Shown in pieces: positions 49,442 to 56,710 of a stretch of 64,000 nt of DNA. The DNA lies in the NCBI RefSeq assembly GCF_042649125.1, contig NZ_JBHRYQ010000001.1, forward strand, positions 2,914,001-2,978,000. The letters run 5' to 3'. Under the pieces are notes generated by a model. The model saw only the letters and a list, made by a program, of their open reading frames with translations. It made no database searches and was not told the origin of the DNA. This stretch comes from Leadbetterella lacunae. GTDB lineage: Bacteria; Bacteroidota; Bacteroidia; Cytophagales; Spirosomataceae. The position numbers were made by a program, and so were the translations under genes. Each line of letters begins with the position of its first letter. Position 1 is the first letter of the stretch.

Positions 49442-50221
49442 ATGAATTTAAATCTAAACGAAAAAGTAATACTAGTAACTGGCGGAGCCAAAGGCATAGG
49501 CGAGGGCATCGTGAGTCAGTTGGCCCTTGAAGGAGCTTTTCCGGTAATTATCGGTAGAAACAAAGCAGACAATGAACTTGCATTCGAAAAACTGCAAGCA
49601 GCGGGAGGGTTTGGACTGACCGTAACGGCAGAACTTTCAGACCCAAAAGAATGCAAAAGAGCGGTTGACGAAGTCATGGCAAGGTTTGGCAGAATACACG
49701 GCTTAGTAAATAATGCCGGGGTAAATGATAGCGTAGGCCTAGAAAACGGCAACTACGAAGACTTCATGGCATCACTTCACAAAAACGTGGTTCACTATTA
49801 TCTTTTAGCACAACATTGTTTGCCTGCACTTAAGGAGTCAAGAGGTTCTATTGTAAATATCACTTCAAAAACGGCAGAAACAGGTCAAGGCGGCACCTCA
49901 GGTTATGCCGCGGCAAATGGTGCAAGAAATGCTCTAACGAGAGAATGGGCGGTAGAACTAGCAAAATATAACATCCGTGTAAATGCTTTGGTGGTGGCTG
50001 AATGCTATACACCTCTGTATGACAAATGGATCAATACATTTCCAAACCCAGCAGAAAGACTTAAGGAGATTACGGATAAAATACCATTGGGAAACCGAAT
50101 GACCACAGCCGAAGAAATCGCCAATATGGTGGTATTCTTGATTTCAAACCGGTCAAGCCATACCACTGGTCAGTTAATACATGTAGATGGTGGATACGTT
50201 CACCTCGACAGAGCCCTATAA
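49442..50221 (+). CDS. Short-chain dehydrogenase with Asn in place of the catalytic Lys
   Basis: 259 residues. Classical SDR fold: TGGAKGIGEGI (residues 13-23), NNAGVN, Asn115, Ser142, Tyr155. The YxxxK motif reads Tyr155-A-A-A-Asn159, so the catalytic lysine is replaced by asparagine. Otherwise all structural features are present. Likely oxidises a sugar or sugar acid in the same operon; L-fucose-dehydrogenase-type enzymes are the nearest idea. If the substitution is real, activity may need another residue. Ends 1 bp before the convergent recF stop. Confidence 0.87.
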   Translation: MNLNLNEKVILVTGGAKGIGEGIVSQLALEGAFPVIIGRNKADNELAFEKLQAAGGFGLTVTAELSDPKECKRAVDEVMARFGRIHGLVNNAGVNDSVGLENGNYEDFMASLHKNVVHYYLLAQHCLPALKESRGSIVNITSKTAETGQGGTSGYAAANGARNALTREWAVELAKYNIRVNALVVAECYTPLYDKWINTFPNPAERLKEITDKIPLGNRMTTAEEIANMVVFLISNRSSHTTGQLIHVDGGYVHLDRAL

Positions 50222-51295
50222 TTAAGCAATCACATGAAAGCGAACTTCTATCTCGGATAGAAGTTCCTTCGTGCGATTTTCTCTCGCATCAGTTAAAAAA
50301 ACCTGTCCAAACGAATTATTATCAATCATTTCTACAAGTTTAGCGATTCGTTTCTCGTCTAACTTATCAAAAATATCATCTAACAAAAGTATCGGCTTAA
50401 AGCCTTTTTGGCTTTCTAAGATTTCAAACTGAGCCAAACGAATGGCCATAATAAAACTCTTCTTTTGACCCTGAGAGCCAAATTTCTTAACCGCCATTTG
50501 GTCCATAGTAAATTCATAGTCGTCTTTATGAATACCTTTAGTAGTTCTTTGAGCTGCCAAATCAGCCGCCAAACTAGCCTTAAATAAATTCTTAGTATTG
50601 GCAGAAGCCAAATCAGACTTATATCCAATATGCACCTCATCGTTTCCTTCTGACAGAAAAGCATAATATTTTTTAAAAATAAGCAGGAAATCTTCTACAA
50701 AAGTTTTTCGTTTTTGATAAATCTCCTCTCCTAAAATCAAAAGCTTCTCCGTATAAATATTCAGCAAATCCTCATCGAAATAATTATGCTCGCCAAATTG
50801 CCTTAAAAGGCTGTTTCGCTGATCTAAGGTCCGGTTATAAACCTGATACGTTTTCAAATAATCGCTATCAAGCTGAGCAATGATACCGTCAAAAAGCTTT
50901 CGCCTTGTATCGCTGCTGTCTCTTATGAGGTCGGTGTCATCAGGAGCAATTAACACCACCGGGTACTTTCCAATGTGATCCCCCATCCTTTCGTAAGGGC
51001 TTTTGTCTTGAAAAAACATCTTTTTACCGCCTCTCTGCATACTGCAGGTAATAAGTTCTGAATTTTCTTTACAAAAAACCCCCTCTATGTGCATGTAATC
51101 TTCTTCAAACTTAATGCTTAGCACGTCTTGGTTGTGAATGGAACTTTTGCTCAAAGACAAAAAATAAACGGCATCCATCAAATTGGTTTTACCGCTGCCA
51201 TTCTTACCCACGATACAGTTCAATCCCTCTGAAAACTCAAAAAATGAATTCTCATAGTTTTTAAAATTAACCAGCTGAAGTTTTTGAAGAAACAT
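50222..51295 (-). CDS. recF: DNA replication and repair protein RecF
   Basis: 357 residues. SMC-like ABC ATPase that with RecO/RecR loads RecA at gaps. Seen: Walker A GKNGSGKT (residues 30-37), the conserved LIAPDDTDLIRDSSDTRRKLFDG segment, LDQRNSLLRQF, and a C-terminal GSQGQKKSFIMAIRLAQFEIL signature with LLLDDIFDKLDEKR (Walker B). Not beside dnaA/dnaN, so this is not an origin region. A -7 box (51303-51310) would put transcription start almost at the ATG, suggesting a near-leaderless mRNA. Confidence 0.98.
   Translation of the reverse strand: MFLQKLQLVNFKNYENSFFEFSEGLNCIVGKNGSGKTNLMDAVYFLSLSKSSIHNQDVLSIKFEEDYMHIEGVFCKENSELITCSMQRGGKKMFFQDKSPYERMGDHIGKYPVVLIAPDDTDLIRDSSDTRRKLFDGIIAQLDSDYLKTYQVYNRTLDQRNSLLRQFGEHNYFDEDLLNIYTEKLLILGEEIYQKRKTFVEDFLLIFKKYYAFLSEGNDEVHIGYKSDLASANTKNLFKASLAADLAAQRTTKGIHKDDYEFTMDQMAVKKFGSQGQKKSFIMAIRLAQFEILESQKGFKPILLLDDIFDKLDEKRIAKLVEMIDNNSFGQVFLTDARENRTKELLSEIEVRFHVIA
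50242..50266. promoter_or_regulatory. Perfect hairpin inside the 3' end of recF
   Basis: GAACTTCTATC, a TCG loop and GATAGAAGTTC form an 11-bp perfect stem covering the last codons of recF and lying 20 bp after the SDR stop. It lacks a T run on either side, so if it terminates the convergent transcripts it does so without the usual tail. Confidence 0.45.
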
Positions 51296-51302
51296 ATAAC
51301 CA

Positions 51303-51310
51303 CAAAGTTA
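51303..51310 (-). promoter_or_regulatory. Putative recF -7 box
   Basis: Minus-strand TAACTTTG matches TAnnTTTG, 7 bp before the recF ATG, pointing to a leaderless or near-leaderless transcript. No clear TTG upstream. Confidence 0.4.
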
Positions 51311-51401
51311 AAACCCTATTCTAAAAAACCCCCTTGATTTCGGTTTATTATAATTTTAAAAAAACTATGCATAACATTTAGATGCATAAGAATCTTAAGT
51401 A

Positions 51402-51409
51402 TATATTTG
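51402..51409 (+). promoter_or_regulatory. Putative -7 box for the PadR operon; fixes the padR-like start
   Basis: TATATTTG matches TAnnTTTG. It contains the TTG at 51407 that would be an earlier start, so translation most likely begins at the ATG at 51428, 18 bp downstream. Confidence 0.5.
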
Positions 51410-51427
51410 TGTAAAATAAAAACAAAC

Positions 51428-51760
51428 ATGAATCAGCATTTAAAAGGAAGTTTAAGTACCATAATTTTGAAACTCTTACATGACAACGGTCGCATGTACG
51501 GCTACGAAATTACTCAAAAAGTAAAAGAACTCACTCAAGACGATATTCAAATAACAGAAGGAGCACTATATCCGATTTTACATAAACTAGAAGCAGAAGA
51601 AGTATTAACTGCAGAGTCTGAAAAAGTAGATGGCCGTGTGAGGAAATACTATAAAATAACACCTAAAGGCAATGAAGTAGCTGTAAATAGAATAGCAGAA
51701 CTAAAGGCTTTTGCAGAAAACCTAAACTTAATACTCAATCCAAAACTGAACTTATCATGA
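51428..51760 (+). CDS. PadR-family transcriptional regulator
   Basis: 110 residues from the ATG at 51428. Winged-helix PadR: LKGSLSTIILKLLHDNGRMYGYEI, TEGALYPILHKLEAEEVL and KYYKITPKGNEVA, all family hallmarks. PadR proteins usually repress a linked membrane-protein gene. Its stop overlaps the start of the first of three tandem membrane paralogs (ATGA), so they are translated as one unit. The inducing signal is unknown. Confidence 0.93.
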   Translation: MNQHLKGSLSTIILKLLHDNGRMYGYEITQKVKELTQDDIQITEGALYPILHKLEAEEVLTAESEKVDGRVRKYYKITPKGNEVAVNRIAELKAFAENLNLILNPKLNLS

Positions 51761-52524
51761 AACTCACAAACAAGCAAATTACCGAAATAGAAAACTACAT
51801 ATCAAGCTGGAACCTTGTATACAAAGAAGTCTACGACGAAATGTTAGACCATTACTGTTCGGAAATAGAAACACAAATGGAAAAGGGAATAGACTATTAT
51901 TCCGCCTTTACTGATGCACATAGACAATTTGAAAATTTAGAGCAAAAGGTATCATATGGAGAGATAACTGAAGTATATGGACTGAAAGCTCTAGAAAGCT
52001 CGCAATATTCAGCCATTGATAAAAAAATTAAAAAAGAGTATTTTAAATTTAGTCTAAAACATCTACTCAGTTTCAGAATCGTATTTTGGATATTTTTTAC
52101 AATATTTCAATACAAAGTTTTATATAGCCAATTTGAAGAATTATCGTTTAATGATTCTAAGATAAGTTTCTGGGGAGGTTTTTGTTTAGGTATTACTTAT
52201 CCATTCCTTGCTGCTGTTTTAAGTAATTCCTCATTAGTTGACAACCTAAAAAACACAGGGATAAAACACATACTTAATCTGATTTACAAAAAAGACGCAC
52301 GTTTCGAAATAAGAAAAATTGCAATTCTAAAGCTGTTAATATTCCCTTTAATAATCGTATTACTATTTTTCCAAAGCTATGCCTTATTCCAAATCCCTAT
52401 CACAAAAACAAGTTTGACCCTATTCGGGACATTATTTACATATAGTTTATCTACTATTATTTCATATTTAATTCAAACCAAACTGTTCATAAAAGACATA
52501 AACATCTTAAAAGTTCAATTTTAA
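51757..52524 (+). CDS. Membrane protein, PadR-linked paralog 1
   Basis: 255 residues. N-terminal cytoplasmic helical domain (about 1-100) with the motif DEMLDHYCSEIE (near residues 27-38), then about four transmembrane helices (roughly 106-126, 137-160, 195-215 and 222-242). The layout resembles the HAAS-type helical domain proteins linked to PadR regulators, but the match is by shape and context. Shares MKL-x-IEN/EIE start and DH-x4-IE with the next two genes. First of three tandem paralogs. Confidence 0.75.
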   Translation: MKLTNKQITEIENYISSWNLVYKEVYDEMLDHYCSEIETQMEKGIDYYSAFTDAHRQFENLEQKVSYGEITEVYGLKALESSQYSAIDKKIKKEYFKFSLKHLLSFRIVFWIFFTIFQYKVLYSQFEELSFNDSKISFWGGFCLGITYPFLAAVLSNSSLVDNLKNTGIKHILNLIYKKDARFEIRKIAILKLLIFPLIIVLLFFQSYALFQIPITKTSLTLFGTLFTYSLSTIISYLIQTKLFIKDINILKVQF

Positions 52525-52534
52525 AGAATCCAAA

Positions 52535-53257
52535 ATGAAGCTCAATACAGATCAAATAGAGGAAATAGAAAAATATATTCTTGATTGGGAAATTGAATAC
52601 AAAGAGTTTTTTGATGAAATCCTAGATCATTTTATAACAAGTATCGAACAAAGGATGGATGATGGAGAAGAATTTTACAATGCTTTTCATTCGGTTGTTT
52701 ATACATTTTCAGGAAAAGAATTCCAGAAAACAAAAATTGACACCTATTATGGACTAAAAGCTTTTGAAATGGAGCATTTAAATCTTTATGAGAAAGAATT
52801 AATGCGTGACTTAAAAAAAACAATACTAAAACAATTTACAACTTTCCGGATATTAATATGGGTACTTTTTTGTTTTAGCATTTTTACCTTTACCAAATAT
52901 ATAGAGCAATTTTGGTTGATGGTTTTAGCTATTTATTTTATTCAAACAATCGTTATCTTTTATCTTACAAAACCAAAATTTAGTTTAAAAAAACTTTTAC
53001 CTTCTCAAAGCCAATCAATTGAATTTAAAAAGAAAAATTTGAAATCAACATTTAAAGTTGGAGCAATTAGTACTATTTTCATGGGAATAAGCCTTTTAAC
53101 AATTAATATTTTTAATCTAACCAATGGCTATTCTGATAACTCAGAATCTAACTCAGTTTTTAAGAAAATAATGATCATATCATTTTTTATTTTTTCTATT
53201 AGCATTCTTGAGATTTTATTTAAAATTTTAAAAAAAGTAAAACTGTTTAAGCTGTGA
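52535..53257 (+). CDS. Membrane protein, PadR-linked paralog 2
   Basis: 240 residues. Same plan as the preceding gene: helical N-terminal domain (MKLNTDQIEEIEKYI, DEILDHFITSIE near 27-38), then four transmembrane helices (about 105-125, 128-147, 178-198 and 213-232). Its first 30 coding bases after the ATG-AAG are identical to those of paralog 3. It lies 10 bp after paralog 1 and overlaps paralog 3 by 4 bp (GTGA). Confidence 0.75.
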   Translation: MKLNTDQIEEIEKYILDWEIEYKEFFDEILDHFITSIEQRMDDGEEFYNAFHSVVYTFSGKEFQKTKIDTYYGLKAFEMEHLNLYEKELMRDLKKTILKQFTTFRILIWVLFCFSIFTFTKYIEQFWLMVLAIYFIQTIVIFYLTKPKFSLKKLLPSQSQSIEFKKKNLKSTFKVGAISTIFMGISLLTINIFNLTNGYSDNSESNSVFKKIMIISFFIFSISILEILFKILKKVKLFKL

Positions 53258-53928
53258 AACTCAATACAGATCAAATAGAGGAAATAGAAGACTTTATAGA
53301 TAGCAAAAATGTGGAATTTTACGATATTAAAGTAGAATTGGTAGATCACCTGGCATCTGCAATCGAAGAAGAACTAACGAAATATCCGAGCCTTACATTT
53401 AGTGATGTATTATTATCTAAATACAAAGAGTTCGGCCTTTTTGGCTTTTCTGATTTCGTAGAGCAGAGAACAAGTGCCGTATTTTCAGAAAGCAGAAAGA
53501 AATATTGGAAGCAATTTTTAAGATTTTTCAAGATTCCAAAACTTGTTTATACAGGTTTAATATACGTACTTTTTTATTTCATTTTTCAAACATTCTATAT
53601 GATTCACCCTGTTGCAATTATAGGTTCCATCATTATACCGCTTGGATTATACTCATTTATCAAATACCTAAAAATGAAAAAAGAGTTAAAAGAAAAACTT
53701 CTACAAAAAAAATACTACCCCTTCTGGATTTCGATTTCAGGTTCATTTTTAAATCTTTTCAATTTTATAATGACCGAAGGAAACAAAAAAGCATTTTGGT
53801 ATCAACCGTGGTTTCTTGCGGGTATTATTTCTATTTTCATCATTTGCATTTGGGCTGAATTAAACACTAACAAAACTATTCATCAAAAACTTCGTTTAGA
53901 ATATCCAGAAGCATTTAAAACAATATGA
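53254..53928 (+). CDS. Membrane protein, PadR-linked paralog 3
   Basis: 224 residues from a GTG at 53254, coupled to paralog 2 by a 4-bp overlap. N-terminal domain with MKLNTDQIEEIEDFI and the shared VELVDHLASAIE motif (near 27-38), then about four transmembrane segments (roughly 96-115, 119-138, 155-175 and 185-205). The rest of the domain is more diverged than between paralogs 1 and 2. It overlaps the pterin dehydratase gene by 4 bp (ATGA). Confidence 0.75.
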   Translation: MKLNTDQIEEIEDFIDSKNVEFYDIKVELVDHLASAIEEELTKYPSLTFSDVLLSKYKEFGLFGFSDFVEQRTSAVFSESRKKYWKQFLRFFKIPKLVYTGLIYVLFYFIFQTFYMIHPVAIIGSIIIPLGLYSFIKYLKMKKELKEKLLQKKYYPFWISISGSFLNLFNFIMTEGNKKAFWYQPWFLAGIISIFIICIWAELNTNKTIHQKLRLEYPEAFKTI

Positions 53929-54200
53929 AAATAACAGAAGAGCACTTAGCTGCACTAAATACCAACGATTGGCAAATTGAGGAAGGCTCACTGACTAAAA
54001 CCTTCAAGTTCAAAAACTTCAAAGAAGTAGTAAAGTTTGCGAATGCGGTTTTTGAAATTGCCGAAAATCAGAATCATCATCCAGAAATGAAACTTAGCTA
54101 TTCGCAGGTTATCCTACAGATAAGCAACCACGATGAGCAAAATATCAGCGAAAAATGTTATGATTTTTCCAAAGCTGTAGATTTTGTTGACATTTTATAA
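53925..54200 (+). CDS. Pterin-4a-carbinolamine dehydratase
   Basis: 91 residues. Dehydrates 4a-hydroxytetrahydrobiopterin after aromatic amino-acid hydroxylation. Seen: WQIEEGSLTKTFKFKNFKEVVKFANAV, AENQNHHPEMKLSYSQV with the catalytic histidines (HH), and a C-terminal FSKAVDFV. It is the last gene of the PadR/membrane-paralog unit by a 4-bp overlap, an unexpected partner. Directly downstream lies the pdhA promoter. Confidence 0.94.
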   Translation: MKITEEHLAALNTNDWQIEEGSLTKTFKFKNFKEVVKFANAVFEIAENQNHHPEMKLSYSQVILQISNHDEQNISEKCYDFSKAVDFVDIL

Positions 54201-54228
54201 TTGAAATAGTTTTTAATCCCTATTTTTG
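54201..54228 (+). promoter_or_regulatory. pdhA promoter
   Basis: TTG (54201-54203), 17 bp, TATTTTTG (54221-54228), exactly the Bacteroidota spacing. It lies 31 bp before the pdhA ATG and starts just after the preceding stop. Confidence 0.75.
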
Positions 54229-54259
54229 CAGACCAATAAAAATTCTAAGTTAAAACCTT

Positions 54260-55279
54260 ATGGCAGCATCAAAAAAGAAAGAAGCAGCTAAGCTCACTTA
54301 CACAAAAGACCAATACATCTATTGGTATGAGTCTATGCAGCTTCAACGTAAATTCGAAGAAAAGGCTGGACAATTATACGGACAGCAAAAAATACGTGGT
54401 TTCTGTCACTTGTACATTGGCCAAGAGGCGTGTTCATCTGGTGCAGTTTCTGCTTTAGAAAAAGGAGATAAATATATTACCGCGTATAGAGACCACGGTC
54501 ATCCGTTGGCATTGGGTACTGACCCGAAGAAAATAATGGCGGAGCTTTATGGAAAAGCTACAGGTACCACAAAAGGAAAAGGTGGCTCTATGCACATCTT
54601 TGACAAAGAAGTTGGATTTATGGGCGGCCACGGTATAGTAGGTGCTCAAATACCAATGGGAGCGGGTATCGGTTTTGCTGAAAAGTATAACAACACCGGT
54701 AAACTTTGTATCTGTTATTTCGGTGATGGAGCTACTCGTCAAGGAGCATTACACGAGGCATTTAACATGGCCATGACCTGGAAAATACCTACCATATTCG
54801 TGGTGGAAAACAACGGTTATGCTATGGGTACATCAGTAGAAAGAACTTCAAACGTAAGAGAGCTTTACACATTAGCAGAAGCATATGATATGCCAGCTGA
54901 GCCAGTTGACGCCATGGACGTAGAGATAGTTCACGAAGCAGTAAGCAGAGCAGCAGACAGAGCTCGTAAAGGAGACGGCCCAACTTTCCTTGAGTTTAAA
55001 ACTTATAGATTTAGAGGACACTCAATGTCTGATCCTCAGAAATACCGTACGAAAGAAGAAGTAGCGGAATGGAAAATGAGAGACCCAGTAGAGTTAATCA
55101 AAGACAGGATTCTATCAAACAAAATAGCTACTGAAGAGGAGCTAGCAGCAATTGACGCAAAAATTAAAATTCAAGTAGATGAATCTGTGAAATTTGCAGA
55201 AGAATCACCTTGGCCAGAACCAGAAGAAGCCTTCAAAGACATATATGTTCAAGAAGATTATCCTTTTGTAATGGAATAA
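54260..55279 (+). CDS. pdhA: Pyruvate dehydrogenase E1 component, alpha subunit
   Basis: 339 residues. Thiamine-diphosphate enzyme that decarboxylates pyruvate with the beta subunit. Seen: YGQQKIRGFCHLYIGQEAC, KGKGGSMHIFDKE, the TPP motif GDGATRQGALHEAFNMA, VENNGYAMGTSVERTS and FRGHSMSDPQKYRTKEE. No pdhB or E2 gene follows: a terminator and a TPR gene come next, so the other subunits are elsewhere. It has its own strong promoter. Confidence 0.97.
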   Translation: MAASKKKEAAKLTYTKDQYIYWYESMQLQRKFEEKAGQLYGQQKIRGFCHLYIGQEACSSGAVSALEKGDKYITAYRDHGHPLALGTDPKKIMAELYGKATGTTKGKGGSMHIFDKEVGFMGGHGIVGAQIPMGAGIGFAEKYNNTGKLCICYFGDGATRQGALHEAFNMAMTWKIPTIFVVENNGYAMGTSVERTSNVRELYTLAEAYDMPAEPVDAMDVEIVHEAVSRAADRARKGDGPTFLEFKTYRFRGHSMSDPQKYRTKEEVAEWKMRDPVELIKDRILSNKIATEEELAAIDAKIKIQVDESVKFAEESPWPEPEEAFKDIYVQEDYPFVME

Positions 55280-55285
55280 AAAACT

Positions 55286-55316
55286 CAAAAAGACCTCAAT
55301 CGAGGTCTTTTTTTTA
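55286..55316 (+). terminator. Terminator after pdhA
   Basis: A perfect 9-bp stem AAAGACCTC/GAGGTCTTT with a 4-nt loop, followed by a long T run. Confidence 0.88.
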
Positions 55317-55378
55317 TTTATTATCGACTTTGGCACATTTTTTAATCAGTAAAGTGTAAATCATAAAAATCAATTTCA

Positions 55379-55386
55379 TAAATTTG
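55379..55386 (+). promoter_or_regulatory. Putative -7 box for the TPR gene; fixes its start
   Basis: TAAATTTG matches TAnnTTTG. It contains the TTG at 55384, so the true start is the ATG at 55408, 21 bp downstream. Confidence 0.5.
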
Positions 55387-55407
55387 CACTCCAAAAATTT
55401 TGAATCA

Positions 55408-56103
55408 ATGGCAAAAAAAGATAATTCAGGTATTGAAATCATAGAAAGTGCTGATGCTCTTAAAAAAGAATTTTTTAAAGCAGAAGGTTTTTTAGAAAAA
55501 AACAGTAAACTTCTTACTATAGTTGGCGGTGGTCTTTTGGCAATCGTAGCTTTATACTTTGGGTATAACTATTATACACAAACACAAGAAAAAGAAGCAC
55601 AAACCGCACTATATGATGCAGTATTTTCTTTTGAAGCAGACTCATTAAATGCAGCTCTTAAAGGACAAGGTGGAAACGAAGGTTTACTTTCAGTAGCAGA
55701 CAATTTCGGTTCTACAAAAGCAGGAAAACTTGCTAACTTATATGCAGGTATAGCATTAATGAACCAAAGCAAGTTTAAAGAGGCGATAGAAAGACTTGAT
55801 AAATTTTCTTCATCTGACGAAGTGGTACAAGGTAAAGCATACGCATTAATTGGAGATTGCTACATGGAAACTAAAGCAACACAAGATGCCATCACGTATT
55901 ACAAAAAAGCAGTAGACTTTAAACCTAATAAGTTTGCTACTCCTGGTTATATGATGAAATTAGCTACTGCTTACACAGAGGCTAAAGACAGCAAAGGTGC
56001 ATTAGATGTTTATGCGTCTATCATTGAACAATATCCTGCTTCTCAAGAAGTAGTAATGGCTAAGAAATACAAATCCAGACTCGAAGCAGAAGCGGGCGAG
56101 TAA
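55408..56103 (+). CDS. TPR-repeat inner-membrane protein
   Basis: 231 residues from the ATG at 55408 (MAKKDNSGIEIIES...). One transmembrane helix (about 35-55) after a charged cytoplasmic N-terminus, then a soluble domain built of TPR-like helix pairs (KLANLYAGIALMNQSKFKEAIERLDKF, GKAYALIGDCYMETKATQDAITYYKKAV, MKLATAYTEAKDSKGALDVYASIIEQYP, shown in parts). Resembles the YfgM/Tol-Pal-like membrane-anchored TPR proteins of Bacteroidota. It precedes ribH, a common Bacteroidota arrangement, with a terminator between. Confidence 0.88.
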   Translation: MAKKDNSGIEIIESADALKKEFFKAEGFLEKNSKLLTIVGGGLLAIVALYFGYNYYTQTQEKEAQTALYDAVFSFEADSLNAALKGQGGNEGLLSVADNFGSTKAGKLANLYAGIALMNQSKFKEAIERLDKFSSSDEVVQGKAYALIGDCYMETKATQDAITYYKKAVDFKPNKFATPGYMMKLATAYTEAKDSKGALDVYASIIEQYPASQEVVMAKKYKSRLEAEAGE

Positions 56104-56124
56104 CTGTGATTATTACTATAATCT

Positions 56125-56158
56125 AAGGGATAAGCCAATTCAGGTTTATCCCTTTTTT
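56125..56158 (+). terminator. Terminator after the TPR gene
   Basis: A 9-bp stem AAGGGATAA/TTATCCCTT with a 12-nt loop, followed by a T run. Confidence 0.8.
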
Positions 56159-56185
56159 GTATCCAGATTTTAAATTATCAAGAAT

Positions 56186-56665
56186 ATGTCATCTGCTCAT
56201 AAAAATTTAAGCATTTTTAAAACTGAAAACTTACCTGATATATCAGACAAAAAGTTTGTAATACTAGTAGCCGAATGGAATGAAGACATCACCGAGCCAT
56301 TAGCTCAAGGAGCGATAGATACACTTTTGGCCTATGGGGCTAAAGAAGCTAATGTTTCGAAAATATATGTTCCGGGTAGCTATGAGTTGAGTTTTGGAGC
56401 ACAAATTTATGCTCAAAAAGAAGAAGTTGCGGCTGTTATTGCCATAGGCTGTGTGATTCAGGGAGAAACTAAACACAATGATTACATAAATCATGCTGTA
56501 GCAGGTGGACTTACTGACGTATCGTTAAAATATAACAAGCCCGTTATTTTTGGGGTTTTGACACCCAACACGCACCAGCAGGCACTTGACAGAGCTGGCG
56601 GAATACACGGCAACAAAGGAGATGAGGCAGCCATTACGGCCATAAAAATGCTCGGATTAAAATAG
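56186..56665 (+). CDS. ribH: 6,7-dimethyl-8-ribityllumazine synthase
   Basis: 159 residues. Penultimate riboflavin enzyme; it forms icosahedral or pentameric shells. Seen: FVILVAEWNEDITEPLAQGA, VPGSYELSFGAQIYAQK, AVIAIGCVIQGETKHNDYI with the conserved His, and PVIFGVLTPNTHQQALDRAGG. No riboswitch-like leader is visible in the short upstream gap. Followed 45 bp later by an aspartate kinase gene. Confidence 0.97.
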   Translation: MSSAHKNLSIFKTENLPDISDKKFVILVAEWNEDITEPLAQGAIDTLLAYGAKEANVSKIYVPGSYELSFGAQIYAQKEEVAAVIAIGCVIQGETKHNDYINHAVAGGLTDVSLKYNKPVIFGVLTPNTHQQALDRAGGIHGNKGDEAAITAIKMLGLK

Positions 56666-56710
56666 AAAATATAACGTTTTTTCAATATAAATAAGGCAAA
56701 ATAGTAAATT

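Noticed and set aside
50222..51295. recF as a marker of a replication origin
   Set aside because: No dnaA, dnaN or DnaA-box cluster is nearby, and recF often lies away from oriC in Bacteroidota.
56104..56185. FMN riboswitch before ribH
   Set aside because: Only 82 bp separate the genes, including a terminator; the conserved FMN element does not fit or appear.
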